Positions 15,588-22,285 of a stretch of 22,285 nt of DNA are shown here, one piece after another. Location of the stretch: positions 1 through 22,285 of the forward strand of contig JBAXQP010000007.1 of assembly GCA_037131655.1 (NCBI GenBank). Reading direction: 5' to 3'. Every line of letters starts with the position of its first letter. Position 1 is the stretch's first letter. The position numbers were made by a program, and so were the translations under genes. The notes under the pieces were generated by a model. That model made no database searches, had not been told where the DNA came from, and was given only the letters and a program-made list of their open reading frames with translations. The DNA is from a bacterium (lineage in GTDB: Bacteria > Armatimonadota > Fimbriimonadia > Fimbriimonadales > JBAXQP01).

Positions 15588-16661
15588 ATGGACGGATTTA
15601 ATGGACTTGGGTTAGGATTAGGCAATTTATCGCGGTTATCTAAAGCTAAAACACGATCGATAAGTGCAGAGAACCCTACCGGTGAACCTGGAAAAGGGGC
15701 GATGGCGATAGAAGGAAGCGGCGCTCGATGTGCTCGTGACCTTGGGAAGGGTTGGAAAGTCAATCCTTGTATGCCGGTCAAAGCCGGCGAAACTTTTACG
15801 ATGGCTGATATCGAAGGTCCCGGGGTCATTCAAAGCATATGGATAGGTGGGAATATCTCACGTAATTACATTCTTCGCTTCTATTGGGACGATCAGGAAG
15901 TTCCTTCGGTTGAAACACCGCTTGGTGATTTTTTTGGTTGCGGATGGGGACCTTGGGCGCAGATATCGTCATTGCCGGTAGCGCTAAATCCTAATCGCGG
16001 TCAAAATTGCTACTGGGAAATGCCTTTCCGAAAGCGCTGCCGAATTACATTGGAGAATCGCGGCCCAGATGAAATGGTTACTTTCTACCAGATCAATTAT
16101 GCTTTGACTGAGGTTCCCGAAGATTGTGCTTATTTTCATGCGCAGTTCCGCAGAGTGAATCCGCTTCCCTATAAACAGCCTTATACGATACTGGACGGCA
16201 TTAAGGGGCAGGGACATTATGTCGGCACGATTATGGCCTGGGGCGTCAATAATGTCGGATGGTGGGGTGAAGGAGAGATTAAGTTCTATATGGACAGCGA
16301 TACCGAGTTCCCAACCATCTGCGGCACCGGAGTTGAAGACTATTTTGGTGGTTCCTATAACTGGGACGTCAATGGTAGCTATACAACCTTTACTACTCCT
16401 TTCTTAGGGATGTATCAGGTTATTAAACCCGATGGACTTTATCAATCCCAACAGCGCTTCGGTTTATATCGCTTCCATGTGATGGATCCTGTGCGTTTTG
16501 AGGATAAGTTAAAAGTTACCATTCAAGCCCTTGGGTGGCGTAGCGAAGGGCGTTATCTTGCCATGCAAGACGACATCGCTTCCGTCGCATTATGGTATCA
16601 GACCTTACCAACCGCTCCATTTCCGGAACTGCCGGATAAAGATTATTTGGAAGTTATTTAA
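15588..16661 (+). CDS. DUF2961 / GH172-family glycoside hydrolase-like protein
   Basis: A 357-aa protein of the DUF2961 family, now classed as GH172, whose characterised members act on furanoside linkages (difructose dianhydride, D-arabinofuranosides) and use two Glu. Candidate catalytic residues are E230 (GEGEIKF) and E250 (GTGVEDYFGG), with a spacing close to the known pair; this assignment is inferred. Other family marks are EGPGVIQSIWI and TPLGDFFG. There is no signal peptide, so the protein is probably cytoplasmic, or the start would have to differ. A strong AGGAGG (15577-15582) is 5 nt before the ATG. It is 18 nt behind pheA, an unusual partner. A strong terminator follows at once. Confidence 0.85.
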   Translation: MDGFNGLGLGLGNLSRLSKAKTRSISAENPTGEPGKGAMAIEGSGARCARDLGKGWKVNPCMPVKAGETFTMADIEGPGVIQSIWIGGNISRNYILRFYWDDQEVPSVETPLGDFFGCGWGPWAQISSLPVALNPNRGQNCYWEMPFRKRCRITLENRGPDEMVTFYQINYALTEVPEDCAYFHAQFRRVNPLPYKQPYTILDGIKGQGHYVGTIMAWGVNNVGWWGEGEIKFYMDSDTEFPTICGTGVEDYFGGSYNWDVNGSYTTFTTPFLGMYQVIKPDGLYQSQQRFGLYRFHVMDPVRFEDKLKVTIQALGWRSEGRYLAMQDDIASVALWYQTLPTAPFPELPDKDYLEVI

Positions 16662-16663
16662 TC

Positions 16664-16696
16664 AAAAAGGGACGAGCCGATGGCTCGTCCCTTTTT
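16664..16696. terminator. Intrinsic terminator after the GH172-like gene
   Basis: A perfect 15-bp stem (AAAAAGGGACGAGCC with GGCTCGTCCCTTTTT) and a 3-nt loop, starting 3 nt after the stop. It has T-tracts in both directions, so it may also end polA transcripts coming from the right. Confidence 0.92.
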
Positions 16697-16735
16697 GAGT
16701 TTTGCTGTCGAATGCAGTGCCAGGCTTACCTAGTT

Positions 16736-16768
16736 CTCCAGAGGGCACAGCAAGCTACGCCCCTACAA
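16736..16768. repeat. Half copy of the dispersed palindromic repeat
   Basis: It matches the right arm of the element at 2301-2370: AGAGGGCACAGCAAGC followed by GCCCCTACA, with a few changes. The left arm is missing. Confidence 0.6.
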
Positions 16769-16776
16769 ATATCACT

Positions 16777-16842
16777 TACGTCACCCTGAGAGTAGTCGAA
16801 GGGTCTTACGGAAGATGCCTCGACTTCGTTCGGAATGACGTA
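16777..16842. repeat. Imperfect 66-bp palindromic element
   Basis: Outer arms TACGTCA (16777-16783) and TGACGTA (16836-16842); inner parts GTCGAAGG and CCTCGACTTCG also pair. It has the look of a short non-coding dispersed hairpin (REP-like). It lies between the terminator and the end of polA. Confidence 0.55.
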
Positions 16843-16844
16843 AT

Positions 16845-16883
16845 GGAGGGGGCTATTTCGGCACAACCCGTCTCGTAATAACG
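16845..16883. repeat. Dispersed 39-bp repeat, copy 1
   Basis: It begins GGAGGGGGCTATTTCGGCAC and aligns with 20914-20952 (GGAGGGGGTTGCTTCGGCAC) over its full length with a handful of changes, both ending CTCG then a TAATAACG / CAATGAC type tail. Non-coding in both places. Confidence 0.55.
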
Positions 16884-16922
16884 CAAGCAATCCGCTCTGA
16901 CTTCTCAGGAATATGTACTAAT

Positions 16923-19535
16923 TTACGGTAACTTTTCCATGTCCCTCCAATTGGGGCCGATGGAAATATCGACAACTAAGGGGACATTTAGTGAGAAGCA
17001 GTTTTCCATGATGCGTCCTAGTTCGGGGGCAATTTGGCGGACTTCGTTATCGGGGCTTTCGAATAGGAGTTCGTCATGCACCTGTAGGAGGACGCGCGTG
17101 CTCTTGTCTTTGAGGTATTTGGCGATATGGATCATTGCCCGCTTCATGATATCGGCGGCGGTACCTTGGAAAGGCGCATTAGTGGCGGCTCGTTCGGCAG
17201 CTTGACGTTCGAGGTGGTTTGCCGAGTGTAATTCAGGGAAATATCTTCTTCGTCCTGATAAGGTGGTCGTATAGCCGACTTCTCGCGCTTGCTTTACCAA
17301 TTTGTCCAAATAGGCTTTAACTTGAGGGAAGCGATTGAAGTAGGAGACGATAATCTGATGCGCTTCCGGTATAGGAATTCGAAGCTGCTGTGATAAGCCG
17401 TAATCGCTCATGCCGTATAAAACGGCAAAGTTAACGGTTTTGGCTGCGCGTCGTTGATCGTTGGTGACTTGTTCGGTGGGAATACCAAAAAGAATGGCGG
17501 CAGTGGCTTTATGGATGTCCAGGCCGGCTTCAAAAGCTTGCATCAGCGCGCTATCACCCGTTGCGTGGGCGAGAACTCTTAATTCAATCTGGGAGTAGTC
17601 GATCGCAAGCAGTTGATATCCCTTCTCAGCCACAAAAGCGCGTCGGATTTCGCGGCCGATTTCGCTCTTAATGGGAATATTCTGCAGGTTCGGATCCTGG
17701 CTGGATAGGCGGCCGGTGCTTGCTACTGTTAGGTTGTAGGTGGTGTGAACTCGGCCATCTGCACGAATAAGTTTAGGCAAAGTATCCGCATAAGTGCTCT
17801 TGATCTTCGATAGCTCGCGCCATTCGATTATCTTCTCAGCAATCGGGTGAAGCAATGCGAGGTTTTGAAGGAGACCAGCGTTGGTTGTAAATGCTCCTGA
17901 CTTAGTTCGTTTGCCGCCCGGAAGGCCCATCTCGGCAAAGAGAACTTCCCCCAATTGTTTTGGCGAACCGATATTGAATGGATGCTTGGCCAATGCATAG
18001 ATTTCAGATGCAACTTCTTCGATGCGCAGGTTCAATCGTTCCGATAATTCGCCAAGATAATCGGCATCCACTTTAACCCCTAGCTGTTCCATTCGAGCGA
18101 GAATAGGGATGAGCGGGATTTCAATCTCATCCAAGACTTTCCTCGTCCCTTCTTTATCGAGTTTAGCGAGCATGGGTTCGCGTAATTGATGGATAGCGGC
18201 GGCGATATGCGCTGCGCGATTTTCAGGATCAGTGATCGGCGGCAAGTGGGCATTGAGATAATCTTCAACAAGGCTGTCTATCGAATAACTAGATCGAGCG
18301 GAGTCCAGCAAATAAGCCGCAATCATCGAATCGAACATAAGCCCTTGTGGATGTATCTCATGTTCATATAGCCGTAGCCACTGATGTTTTACATCATGGG
18401 CAATTTTCGGTAAATTCGGGTTTTCAATCGCATTTTGGACAGCTTGAGGAGGGAAGAGATCGAACGATATCCAGGAAGCTGTAAGTCCTGAAGTTGCCAG
18501 CGCTATCCCATTTTCGAGCGTTACGATGGCAAGCGATTTGGCAGTATTAATTTCCTTGACGATTGTCTTGGCATCACTGTTAATGTTTACCTGCACGGGT
18601 AAAAGTTCAGTGGTCGGTTTTGCAGCTTCAGGCTTTGACGTGCCTAATTCAGCAAATACGGTCGGTAAGCGGCGGATAACAGATCGGAATTCAATATCCT
18701 CGAGGAAGGCTGTTGCTTTTGCTAAAGTCTGATCCGATGGCCGATATTGCGTAGGTTCGAAGTCAATTGGTACGTCAGTAATGATCGTTGATAGCATAAG
18801 GCACTGTCTGATCTGATCGGTATTGTCTTTGATTTTGTGACGAAGCTTTTCATCTGCAATCTCATCCGAGCGTTCAATCAGGTTTTCGACAGTATCGAAT
18901 TGGAGGAGGAGTTTGACAGCGGTTTTTTCGCCAACGCCGGGAACACCTGGAATGTTATCAGAAGGATCTCCGCGAAGCGCTTTGAAATCTGCAACCTGAT
19001 CCGGTCTTAACCCCATTCGTTCGATTACTGCTGGTGCATCATATCGGTGGATATCTGTGACTCCGCGAATGGTTGCGATGACCGTTATCCCATCACGCAC
19101 TAATTGAAGCGCATCGAGGTCGCCGGTTACGATAAGCACATCGTAACCTTCTTTTTGAGCTTTCAAGGCGATAGTGCCGACAAGATCGTCTGCTTCATAG
19201 CCTGCCAGTTGAATATCAGGAACATCCAGGGCATGGATAAGATCTTTGGCAATTGGGATTTGCTGCTGAAGTTCAGGGGCGGTTTCTTTGCGATGGGCTT
19301 TATAGTCAGCAAATTCCGCATGGCGAAACGTTTTAGCCGGAGAATCAAAGGCAACTACAATCCCGTCTGGGCGTTCGGTTGAGAGCAGGTTAAGGAGCAT
19401 ATTGACGAAACCGAAAAGCGCATTGGTTGGCCGCCCATCGGTTGTACTCAAAAATCGCGTGCCAAAAAAAGCTCGGTACAATAAACTGTGGCCGTCAATA
19501 ACAATGAACTTAGGAGCGGTTGACAAATGGTCCAC
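16923..19535 (-). CDS. polA: DNA polymerase I
   Basis: Family A DNA polymerase, 870 aa, for Okazaki fragment processing and repair. The N-terminal 5'-3' exonuclease (about 8-295) is intact (DGHSLLYRAFF, GVPGVGEKTA). The middle domain (about 315-470) has lost the proofreading residues: the DxE motif reads VTLEN and the later Asp positions are replaced, as in Taq and Bst. The polymerase domain has motif A (AIDYSQIELR, D646), motif B (RRAAKTVNFAVLYG) and motif C (VHDEL, D821). The start is GTG with GGGAG (19551-19547) 11 nt upstream. The divergent tRNA-Leu promoter overlaps this start. Its own promoter is not evident; it must lie within or beyond the tRNA gene. Confidence 0.97.
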   Translation of the reverse strand: MDHLSTAPKFIVIDGHSLLYRAFFGTRFLSTTDGRPTNALFGFVNMLLNLLSTERPDGIVVAFDSPAKTFRHAEFADYKAHRKETAPELQQQIPIAKDLIHALDVPDIQLAGYEADDLVGTIALKAQKEGYDVLIVTGDLDALQLVRDGITVIATIRGVTDIHRYDAPAVIERMGLRPDQVADFKALRGDPSDNIPGVPGVGEKTAVKLLLQFDTVENLIERSDEIADEKLRHKIKDNTDQIRQCLMLSTIITDVPIDFEPTQYRPSDQTLAKATAFLEDIEFRSVIRRLPTVFAELGTSKPEAAKPTTELLPVQVNINSDAKTIVKEINTAKSLAIVTLENGIALATSGLTASWISFDLFPPQAVQNAIENPNLPKIAHDVKHQWLRLYEHEIHPQGLMFDSMIAAYLLDSARSSYSIDSLVEDYLNAHLPPITDPENRAAHIAAAIHQLREPMLAKLDKEGTRKVLDEIEIPLIPILARMEQLGVKVDADYLGELSERLNLRIEEVASEIYALAKHPFNIGSPKQLGEVLFAEMGLPGGKRTKSGAFTTNAGLLQNLALLHPIAEKIIEWRELSKIKSTYADTLPKLIRADGRVHTTYNLTVASTGRLSSQDPNLQNIPIKSEIGREIRRAFVAEKGYQLLAIDYSQIELRVLAHATGDSALMQAFEAGLDIHKATAAILFGIPTEQVTNDQRRAAKTVNFAVLYGMSDYGLSQQLRIPIPEAHQIIVSYFNRFPQVKAYLDKLVKQAREVGYTTTLSGRRRYFPELHSANHLERQAAERAATNAPFQGTAADIMKRAMIHIAKYLKDKSTRVLLQVHDELLFESPDNEVRQIAPELGRIMENCFSLNVPLVVDISIGPNWRDMEKLP

Positions 19536-19548
19536 TATTAGATATACT
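19520..19548 (+). promoter_or_regulatory. tRNA-Leu promoter inside the polA start region
   Basis: Perfect -35 TTGACA (19520-19525), a 17-nt spacer and -10 TATACT (19543-19548); 12 nt then separate it from the tRNA. The -35 lies in the first codons of polA on the opposite strand, and the -10 overlaps the complement of the polA ribosome-binding site. Confidence 0.85.
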
Positions 19549-19560
19549 CCCTATGCACTA

Positions 19561-19643
19561 GCCGAAGTGGCGGAACGGTAGACGCGGCGGTCTCAAAAAC
19601 CGTTGGGGGAAACCTCGTGCGGGTTCGATTCCCGCCTTCGGCA
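19561..19643 (+). tRNA. tRNA-Leu (anticodon CAA)
   Basis: An 83-nt class II tRNA. The acceptor stem is GCCGAAG with CTTCGGC, with discriminator A at 19643. The anticodon stem GCGGT / ACCGT closes the 7-nt loop CTCAAAA, giving anticodon CAA (codon UUG). A long variable arm (TGGGGGAAACCTCGT) and a T arm GCGGG-TTCGATT-CCCGC are present. CCA is not encoded. It is a single gene with its own promoter and terminator, divergent from polA. Confidence 0.97.
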
Positions 19644-19668
19644 TAATCTTGCAATATTTCTACCACGA

Positions 19669-19707
19669 TAATAGCACCTGGCGATCTCTAATTGCCAGGT
19701 GCTATTA
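19669..19707 (+). terminator. Hairpin terminator after tRNA-Leu
   Basis: A perfect 14-bp stem (19669-19682 with 19694-19707) with an 11-nt loop, 25 nt past the tRNA. The following T-tract is poor (CTTGTCT), so it may be a weak terminator or a 3' processing structure. Confidence 0.65.
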
Positions 19708-19846
19708 CTTGTCTCAGCTTCAAATTGAGGAGTGATTCTAGCGATATCTGTCCCCGAAATGGGTGAAGAAATCGTCACAATATTCCAACCGACCCGATAG
19801 GCCTTAGTGGATAAATCGGTGTCCAAACTGGTAGATTATTGGACGG

Positions 19847-20824
19847 ATGGACTATTCAAAAGTGGTATTTGAAACGGAAATTAATGAGGCTGCAGAGGTT
19901 CTGCGCCGGGGTGGATTGGTGGCGTTCCCGACTGAGACTGTTTACGGTCTCGGTGCGGATGCTAGTAACCTAAAGGCGCTTGCTCGAATGTTCGCTGCCA
20001 AAGGCCGCCCAACGAGCCATCCGGTTATCGTTCACTTAGCGGAGGTTATGATGCTTCCGGAGTGGGCAAGCGAAATCCCTTCAGCAGCCGTCCGATTGGC
20101 CGAGCGATTTTGGCCAGGCCCGATGACTCTCATTCTGCCAAGAGCGCAGGGTGTGCTTGATGCTGTAACTGGAGGTCAGGATACGGTGGGGCTTCGAGTT
20201 CCCAATCATCCGGTTGCGCTGGGCTTATTGAAGGCATTTGGGGGTGGGGTCGCTGCTCCATCAGCCAATCGTTTTGGAAGGCTTAGCCCCACATCGGCTG
20301 AGCATGTTAGGATGGATTTAGGAATTCTAGTAGATATGATTCTAGATGGCGGCGCATGCACGGTTGGGGTCGAATCGACAATATTGGATTTAAGTAGGGA
20401 ACACCCGGTACTTCTTCGTCCAGGCGCCATTACGATTGAGATGCTGACGGAAGTTCTTGGAGAACCCCCCTTAACAAAAGAAGCCTTTTCGACAAGAGCA
20501 CCCGGCACATTGAAAATCCATTACGCGCCAAAAACCCCATTAAAAGTGGTTAATTCCGAGGAATTGATGTCGTTCGTCGAGAGCCTATTATCAAACGGTA
20601 AGCATGTAGCTGTCATGGCGCGAAGGCCATTGCCGGAGGCAAATCCTAACTTGCATTGGCTTATTGCTCCTAGCGATGCTAAGAATTATGCTCACGATTT
20701 ATACGCCAACCTTCGCTTTTTGGATTTATTAGGCACTGATCGAATTATTGTAGAAGAAGTTTCTACCGATGTAGATTGGCAAGCCATCCAAGACCGCCTC
20801 CAACGCGCTGAGGGGAATGGGTGA
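19847..20824 (+). CDS. L-threonylcarbamoyladenylate synthase, Sua5 type
   Basis: A 325-aa Sua5/YrdC protein that makes threonylcarbamoyl-AMP from threonine, bicarbonate and ATP, the first step of t6A37 modification in ANN-decoding tRNAs. The YrdC domain (about 10-200) shows GLVAFPTETVYGLGADA, KGRP (K52, R54) and PSANRFG (S139, N141). The C-terminal Sua5 domain (about 220-325) follows after the STRAPGTLKIHYAP linker, which marks the long Sua5 type rather than the short TsaC. The start ATG has only a weak GGACGG nearby. It stands alone, 203 bp after the tRNA-Leu gene. Confidence 0.94.
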   Translation: MDYSKVVFETEINEAAEVLRRGGLVAFPTETVYGLGADASNLKALARMFAAKGRPTSHPVIVHLAEVMMLPEWASEIPSAAVRLAERFWPGPMTLILPRAQGVLDAVTGGQDTVGLRVPNHPVALGLLKAFGGGVAAPSANRFGRLSPTSAEHVRMDLGILVDMILDGGACTVGVESTILDLSREHPVLLRPGAITIEMLTEVLGEPPLTKEAFSTRAPGTLKIHYAPKTPLKVVNSEELMSFVESLLSNGKHVAVMARRPLPEANPNLHWLIAPSDAKNYAHDLYANLRFLDLLGTDRIIVEEVSTDVDWQAIQDRLQRAEGNG

Positions 20825-20913
20825 GGGGATCGAGGCAAGAAGCAAGATGTGTTATTCATAGCCAAAGGCGTGGAATCTGTCTGGAAGATAGTACGTTGCA
20901 TTCAGTAAGGCTA

Positions 20914-20952
20914 GGAGGGGGTTGCTTCGGCACATGCATCCTCGCAATGACA
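20914..20952. repeat. Dispersed 39-bp repeat, copy 2
   Basis: The partner of 16845-16883. It lies in the 243-bp gap between the Sua5 and purE genes and is followed by a hairpin-forming stretch (20972-21002, TTCGGTAGC / GCTACCGGA). No coding content. Confidence 0.55.
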
Positions 20953-21005
20953 CTGAACTGAATTATTGATGCTTCGGTAGCAGAGCAAAGCGGCGCTACC
21001 GGAGC

Positions 21006-21034
21006 TTGCCGGACTAGATGAGTAAGATTAGGAT
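21006..21034 (+). promoter_or_regulatory. Possible sigma70 promoter for purE
   Basis: TTGCCG (21006-21011), a 17-nt spacer and TAGGAT (21029-21034), giving a short leader before the AAAGGAG site at 21055-21061. Moderate match only. Confidence 0.45.
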
Positions 21035-21067
21035 AGTGACTTTCTGAAGATACAAAAGGAGATAATA

Positions 21068-21562
21068 ATGGATAAATTTTTGGTTGGGATAGTTATGGGG
21101 AGTGATAGTGATTGGGATGTGATGCAGCATGCGGCACGGCAGTTGAAAGAGTTTGGCGTCGCTTTTGAAGCCAAAGTGCTGTCGGCGCATCGGACGCCGG
21201 ATGCGGCTTTGGCTTATGCCGAGACGGCGCGTGAGAGGGGATTGGCTTGCATCATCGCAGGAGCTGGCGGGGCGGCTCATCTGGCGGGGGTTATGGCTGC
21301 CAAGACAACTCTGCCGGTGCTTGGTGTTCCAATGCCCTCGAAATATCTTAAAGGCATGGATTCCTTGCTTTCAATCGTGCAGATGCCAAAAGGGATACCT
21401 GTGGCGACCTTTGCGATTGGGGAAGGGGGAGCGGCTAACGCGGCGCTCTTTGCAATTGCTATTTTGGCCGTCAATGACCAGGCGTTGATGGAGAAGTTGG
21501 CGGCTTTTCGTAAGTCCCAAGAGCAAGCGGTACTTAGCAAATCCTTGCCTGAAGTGAAGTAA
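21068..21562 (+). CDS. purE: N5-carboxyaminoimidazole ribonucleotide mutase PurE
   Basis: Class I PurE, 164 aa, which moves the carboxyl group of N5-CAIR to give CAIR in purine synthesis, normally as an octamer. It shows the substrate loop MGSDSDW (S12, D13, S14, D15), the catalytic-loop His in SAHRTPD (H41), AGAGGAAHLAGVMAA, and VPMPSKYLKGMDSLLSIVQM. Class I enzymes usually work with PurK, which is not in this window. AAAGGAG lies 6 nt before the ATG. ilvD follows 62 bp later with its own possible promoter. Confidence 0.96.
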   Translation: MDKFLVGIVMGSDSDWDVMQHAARQLKEFGVAFEAKVLSAHRTPDAALAYAETARERGLACIIAGAGGAAHLAGVMAAKTTLPVLGVPMPSKYLKGMDSLLSIVQMPKGIPVATFAIGEGGAANAALFAIAILAVNDQALMEKLAAFRKSQEQAVLSKSLPEVK

Positions 21563-21581
21563 GCTCGATAATCTTTACGTG

Positions 21582-21590
21582 TGGTAGAAT
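21582..21590 (+). promoter_or_regulatory. Possible extended -10 promoter for ilvD
   Basis: TGG plus TAGAAT makes an extended -10 between purE and ilvD. There is no clear -35 box. Confidence 0.4.
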
Positions 21591-21624
21591 AGTTTGAAAT
21601 CTAACCTCATCTAGGATGAATATT

Positions 21625-22285
21625 ATGCCGGATAACCTTCGTAGCAGATTAACTACCCATGGGATTCAGCGGTCACCCAATCGTGCAATGTTGCGTGCAG
21701 TTGGATTTGGTGACGATGACTTCGAAAAGCCAATCGTCGGCATCGCGAATTCCTATAGCAATTTGACCCCATGCAATGTGGGCATAAATGATTTAGCCTT
21801 GCGTGCGGAATCGGCGCTAAAGGCTGCAGGCGCTATGCCGCAGGTCTTTGGCACCATCACTATCGCTGACGGTATCTCGATGGGAACTGAGGGCATGAAG
21901 TATTCCTTGGTATCGCGAGAGGTTATTGCTGATTCTATAGAGACCGTTTGTGATGGTCAGTGCATGGATGCGGTACTCGCTTTTGGCGGTTGTGACAAGA
22001 ATATGCCCGGCGCGATAATAGCGATGGCTAGACTGAATATACCGGCGATTTTCGTGTATGGCGGAACGATTAAGCCAGGCAGTTATAAAGGCCGTGATCT
22101 TACTATCGTGAGTGTTTTTGAGGCAGTCGGTGAGTTCAGTGCGGGGAAGATTAGCAAGGAAGAACTGCTTGAAGTCGAGCGGCACGCATGCCCTGGACCT
22201 GGAGCATGCGGCGGGATGTATACTGCCAACACGATGTCTTCAGCGATTGAAGCGATGGGACTAAGCCTGATGCACTCTTCGACTA
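21625..22285 (+). CDS. ilvD: Dihydroxy-acid dehydratase IlvD, 3'-truncated by the window
   Basis: The first 220 codons of a family about 560 aa long; the frame is open to the right edge. IlvD dehydrates 2,3-dihydroxy acids to 2-keto acids in valine, isoleucine and leucine synthesis. The three cysteines that bind the iron-sulfur cluster are present: C50 (NLTPCNVG), C123 (GGCDKNMPG) and C195 (PGPGACGGMYT); ADGISMGTEGM is also typical. The ATG at 21625 has AGGA (21613-21616) 8 nt upstream. The in-frame ATG at 21616 overlaps that site and is less likely. Confidence 0.96.
   Translation, partial: MPDNLRSRLTTHGIQRSPNRAMLRAVGFGDDDFEKPIVGIANSYSNLTPCNVGINDLALRAESALKAAGAMPQVFGTITIADGISMGTEGMKYSLVSREVIADSIETVCDGQCMDAVLAFGGCDKNMPGAIIAMARLNIPAIFVYGGTIKPGSYKGRDLTIVSVFEAVGEFSAGKISKEELLEVERHACPGPGACGGMYTANTMSSAIEAMGLSLMHSST

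Noticed and set aside
16697..16922. CRISPR-like array between the terminator and polA
   Set aside because: The short elements there are different from each other and not evenly spaced; they are palindromic intergenic repeats.
21817..22185. 122-codon minus-strand frame at the right edge
   Set aside because: It is antisense to ilvD, whose conserved cysteine motifs are clear in the other strand.

Overview
The window is a dense stretch of bacterial chromosome with mostly housekeeping genes. Short intergenic gaps, Shine-Dalgarno sites, sigma70-type promoters and GTG/TTG starts all point to a bacterium. The gene set does not fix the phylum. A cytoplasmic DUF2961/GH172 protein, a DgkA-PAP2 fusion, ispE followed by a MobA-like transferase, and short dispersed palindromes would fit Armatimonadota or a neighbouring Terrabacteria lineage, but this is a tentative inference. 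No phage, IS, CRISPR or toxin-antitoxin locus is visible.

Layout. (1) 1-632 is the 3' part of a CPBP membrane protease. It converges on a small unit on the minus strand (promoter 946-974, 63-aa ORF 695-886) with which it shares a bidirectional terminator. (2) folB and recO lie on the minus strand, folB upstream. (3) On the plus strand come an exported double-DTG aspartic protease with a PDZ domain, an exported metallophosphoesterase, a two-TM protein with a PH-like tail, ispE overlapping a MobA-like nucleotidyltransferase, and a soluble GAF-PAS histidine kinase. (4) A perfect 30-bp palindromic terminator separates these from a minus-strand block transcribed rpsU - PgpH-type HD phosphodiesterase - ybeY - DgkA/PAP2 - CorC-like CBS protein. 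This is a widespread order linking ribosome maturation, c-di-AMP turnover and lipid-carrier metabolism. (5) On the plus strand follow pheA (chorismate mutase-prephenate dehydratase) and a GH172-like protein. (6) polA is on the minus strand. Its start overlaps the promoter of a divergent tRNA-Leu(CAA). (7) On the plus strand are a Sua5/YrdC t6A enzyme, purE, and the first 220 codons of ilvD, cut by the window end.

Three real genes are absent from or misplaced by simple ORF calling: rpsU (54 codons, TTG start), ilvD (no stop in the window) and the CPBP gene (no start in the window). Start sites were moved for ispE, the nucleotidyltransferase and the HD protein from homology or ribosome-binding sites. 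I found no convincing new multi-gene system. The most interesting items are the self-contained 63-aa gene with its upstream palindrome, the tRNA-Leu promoter embedded in the start of polA, the duplicated retropepsin-like protease, the compact PgpH lacking its extracellular domain, and at least three families of short dispersed palindromic repeats.
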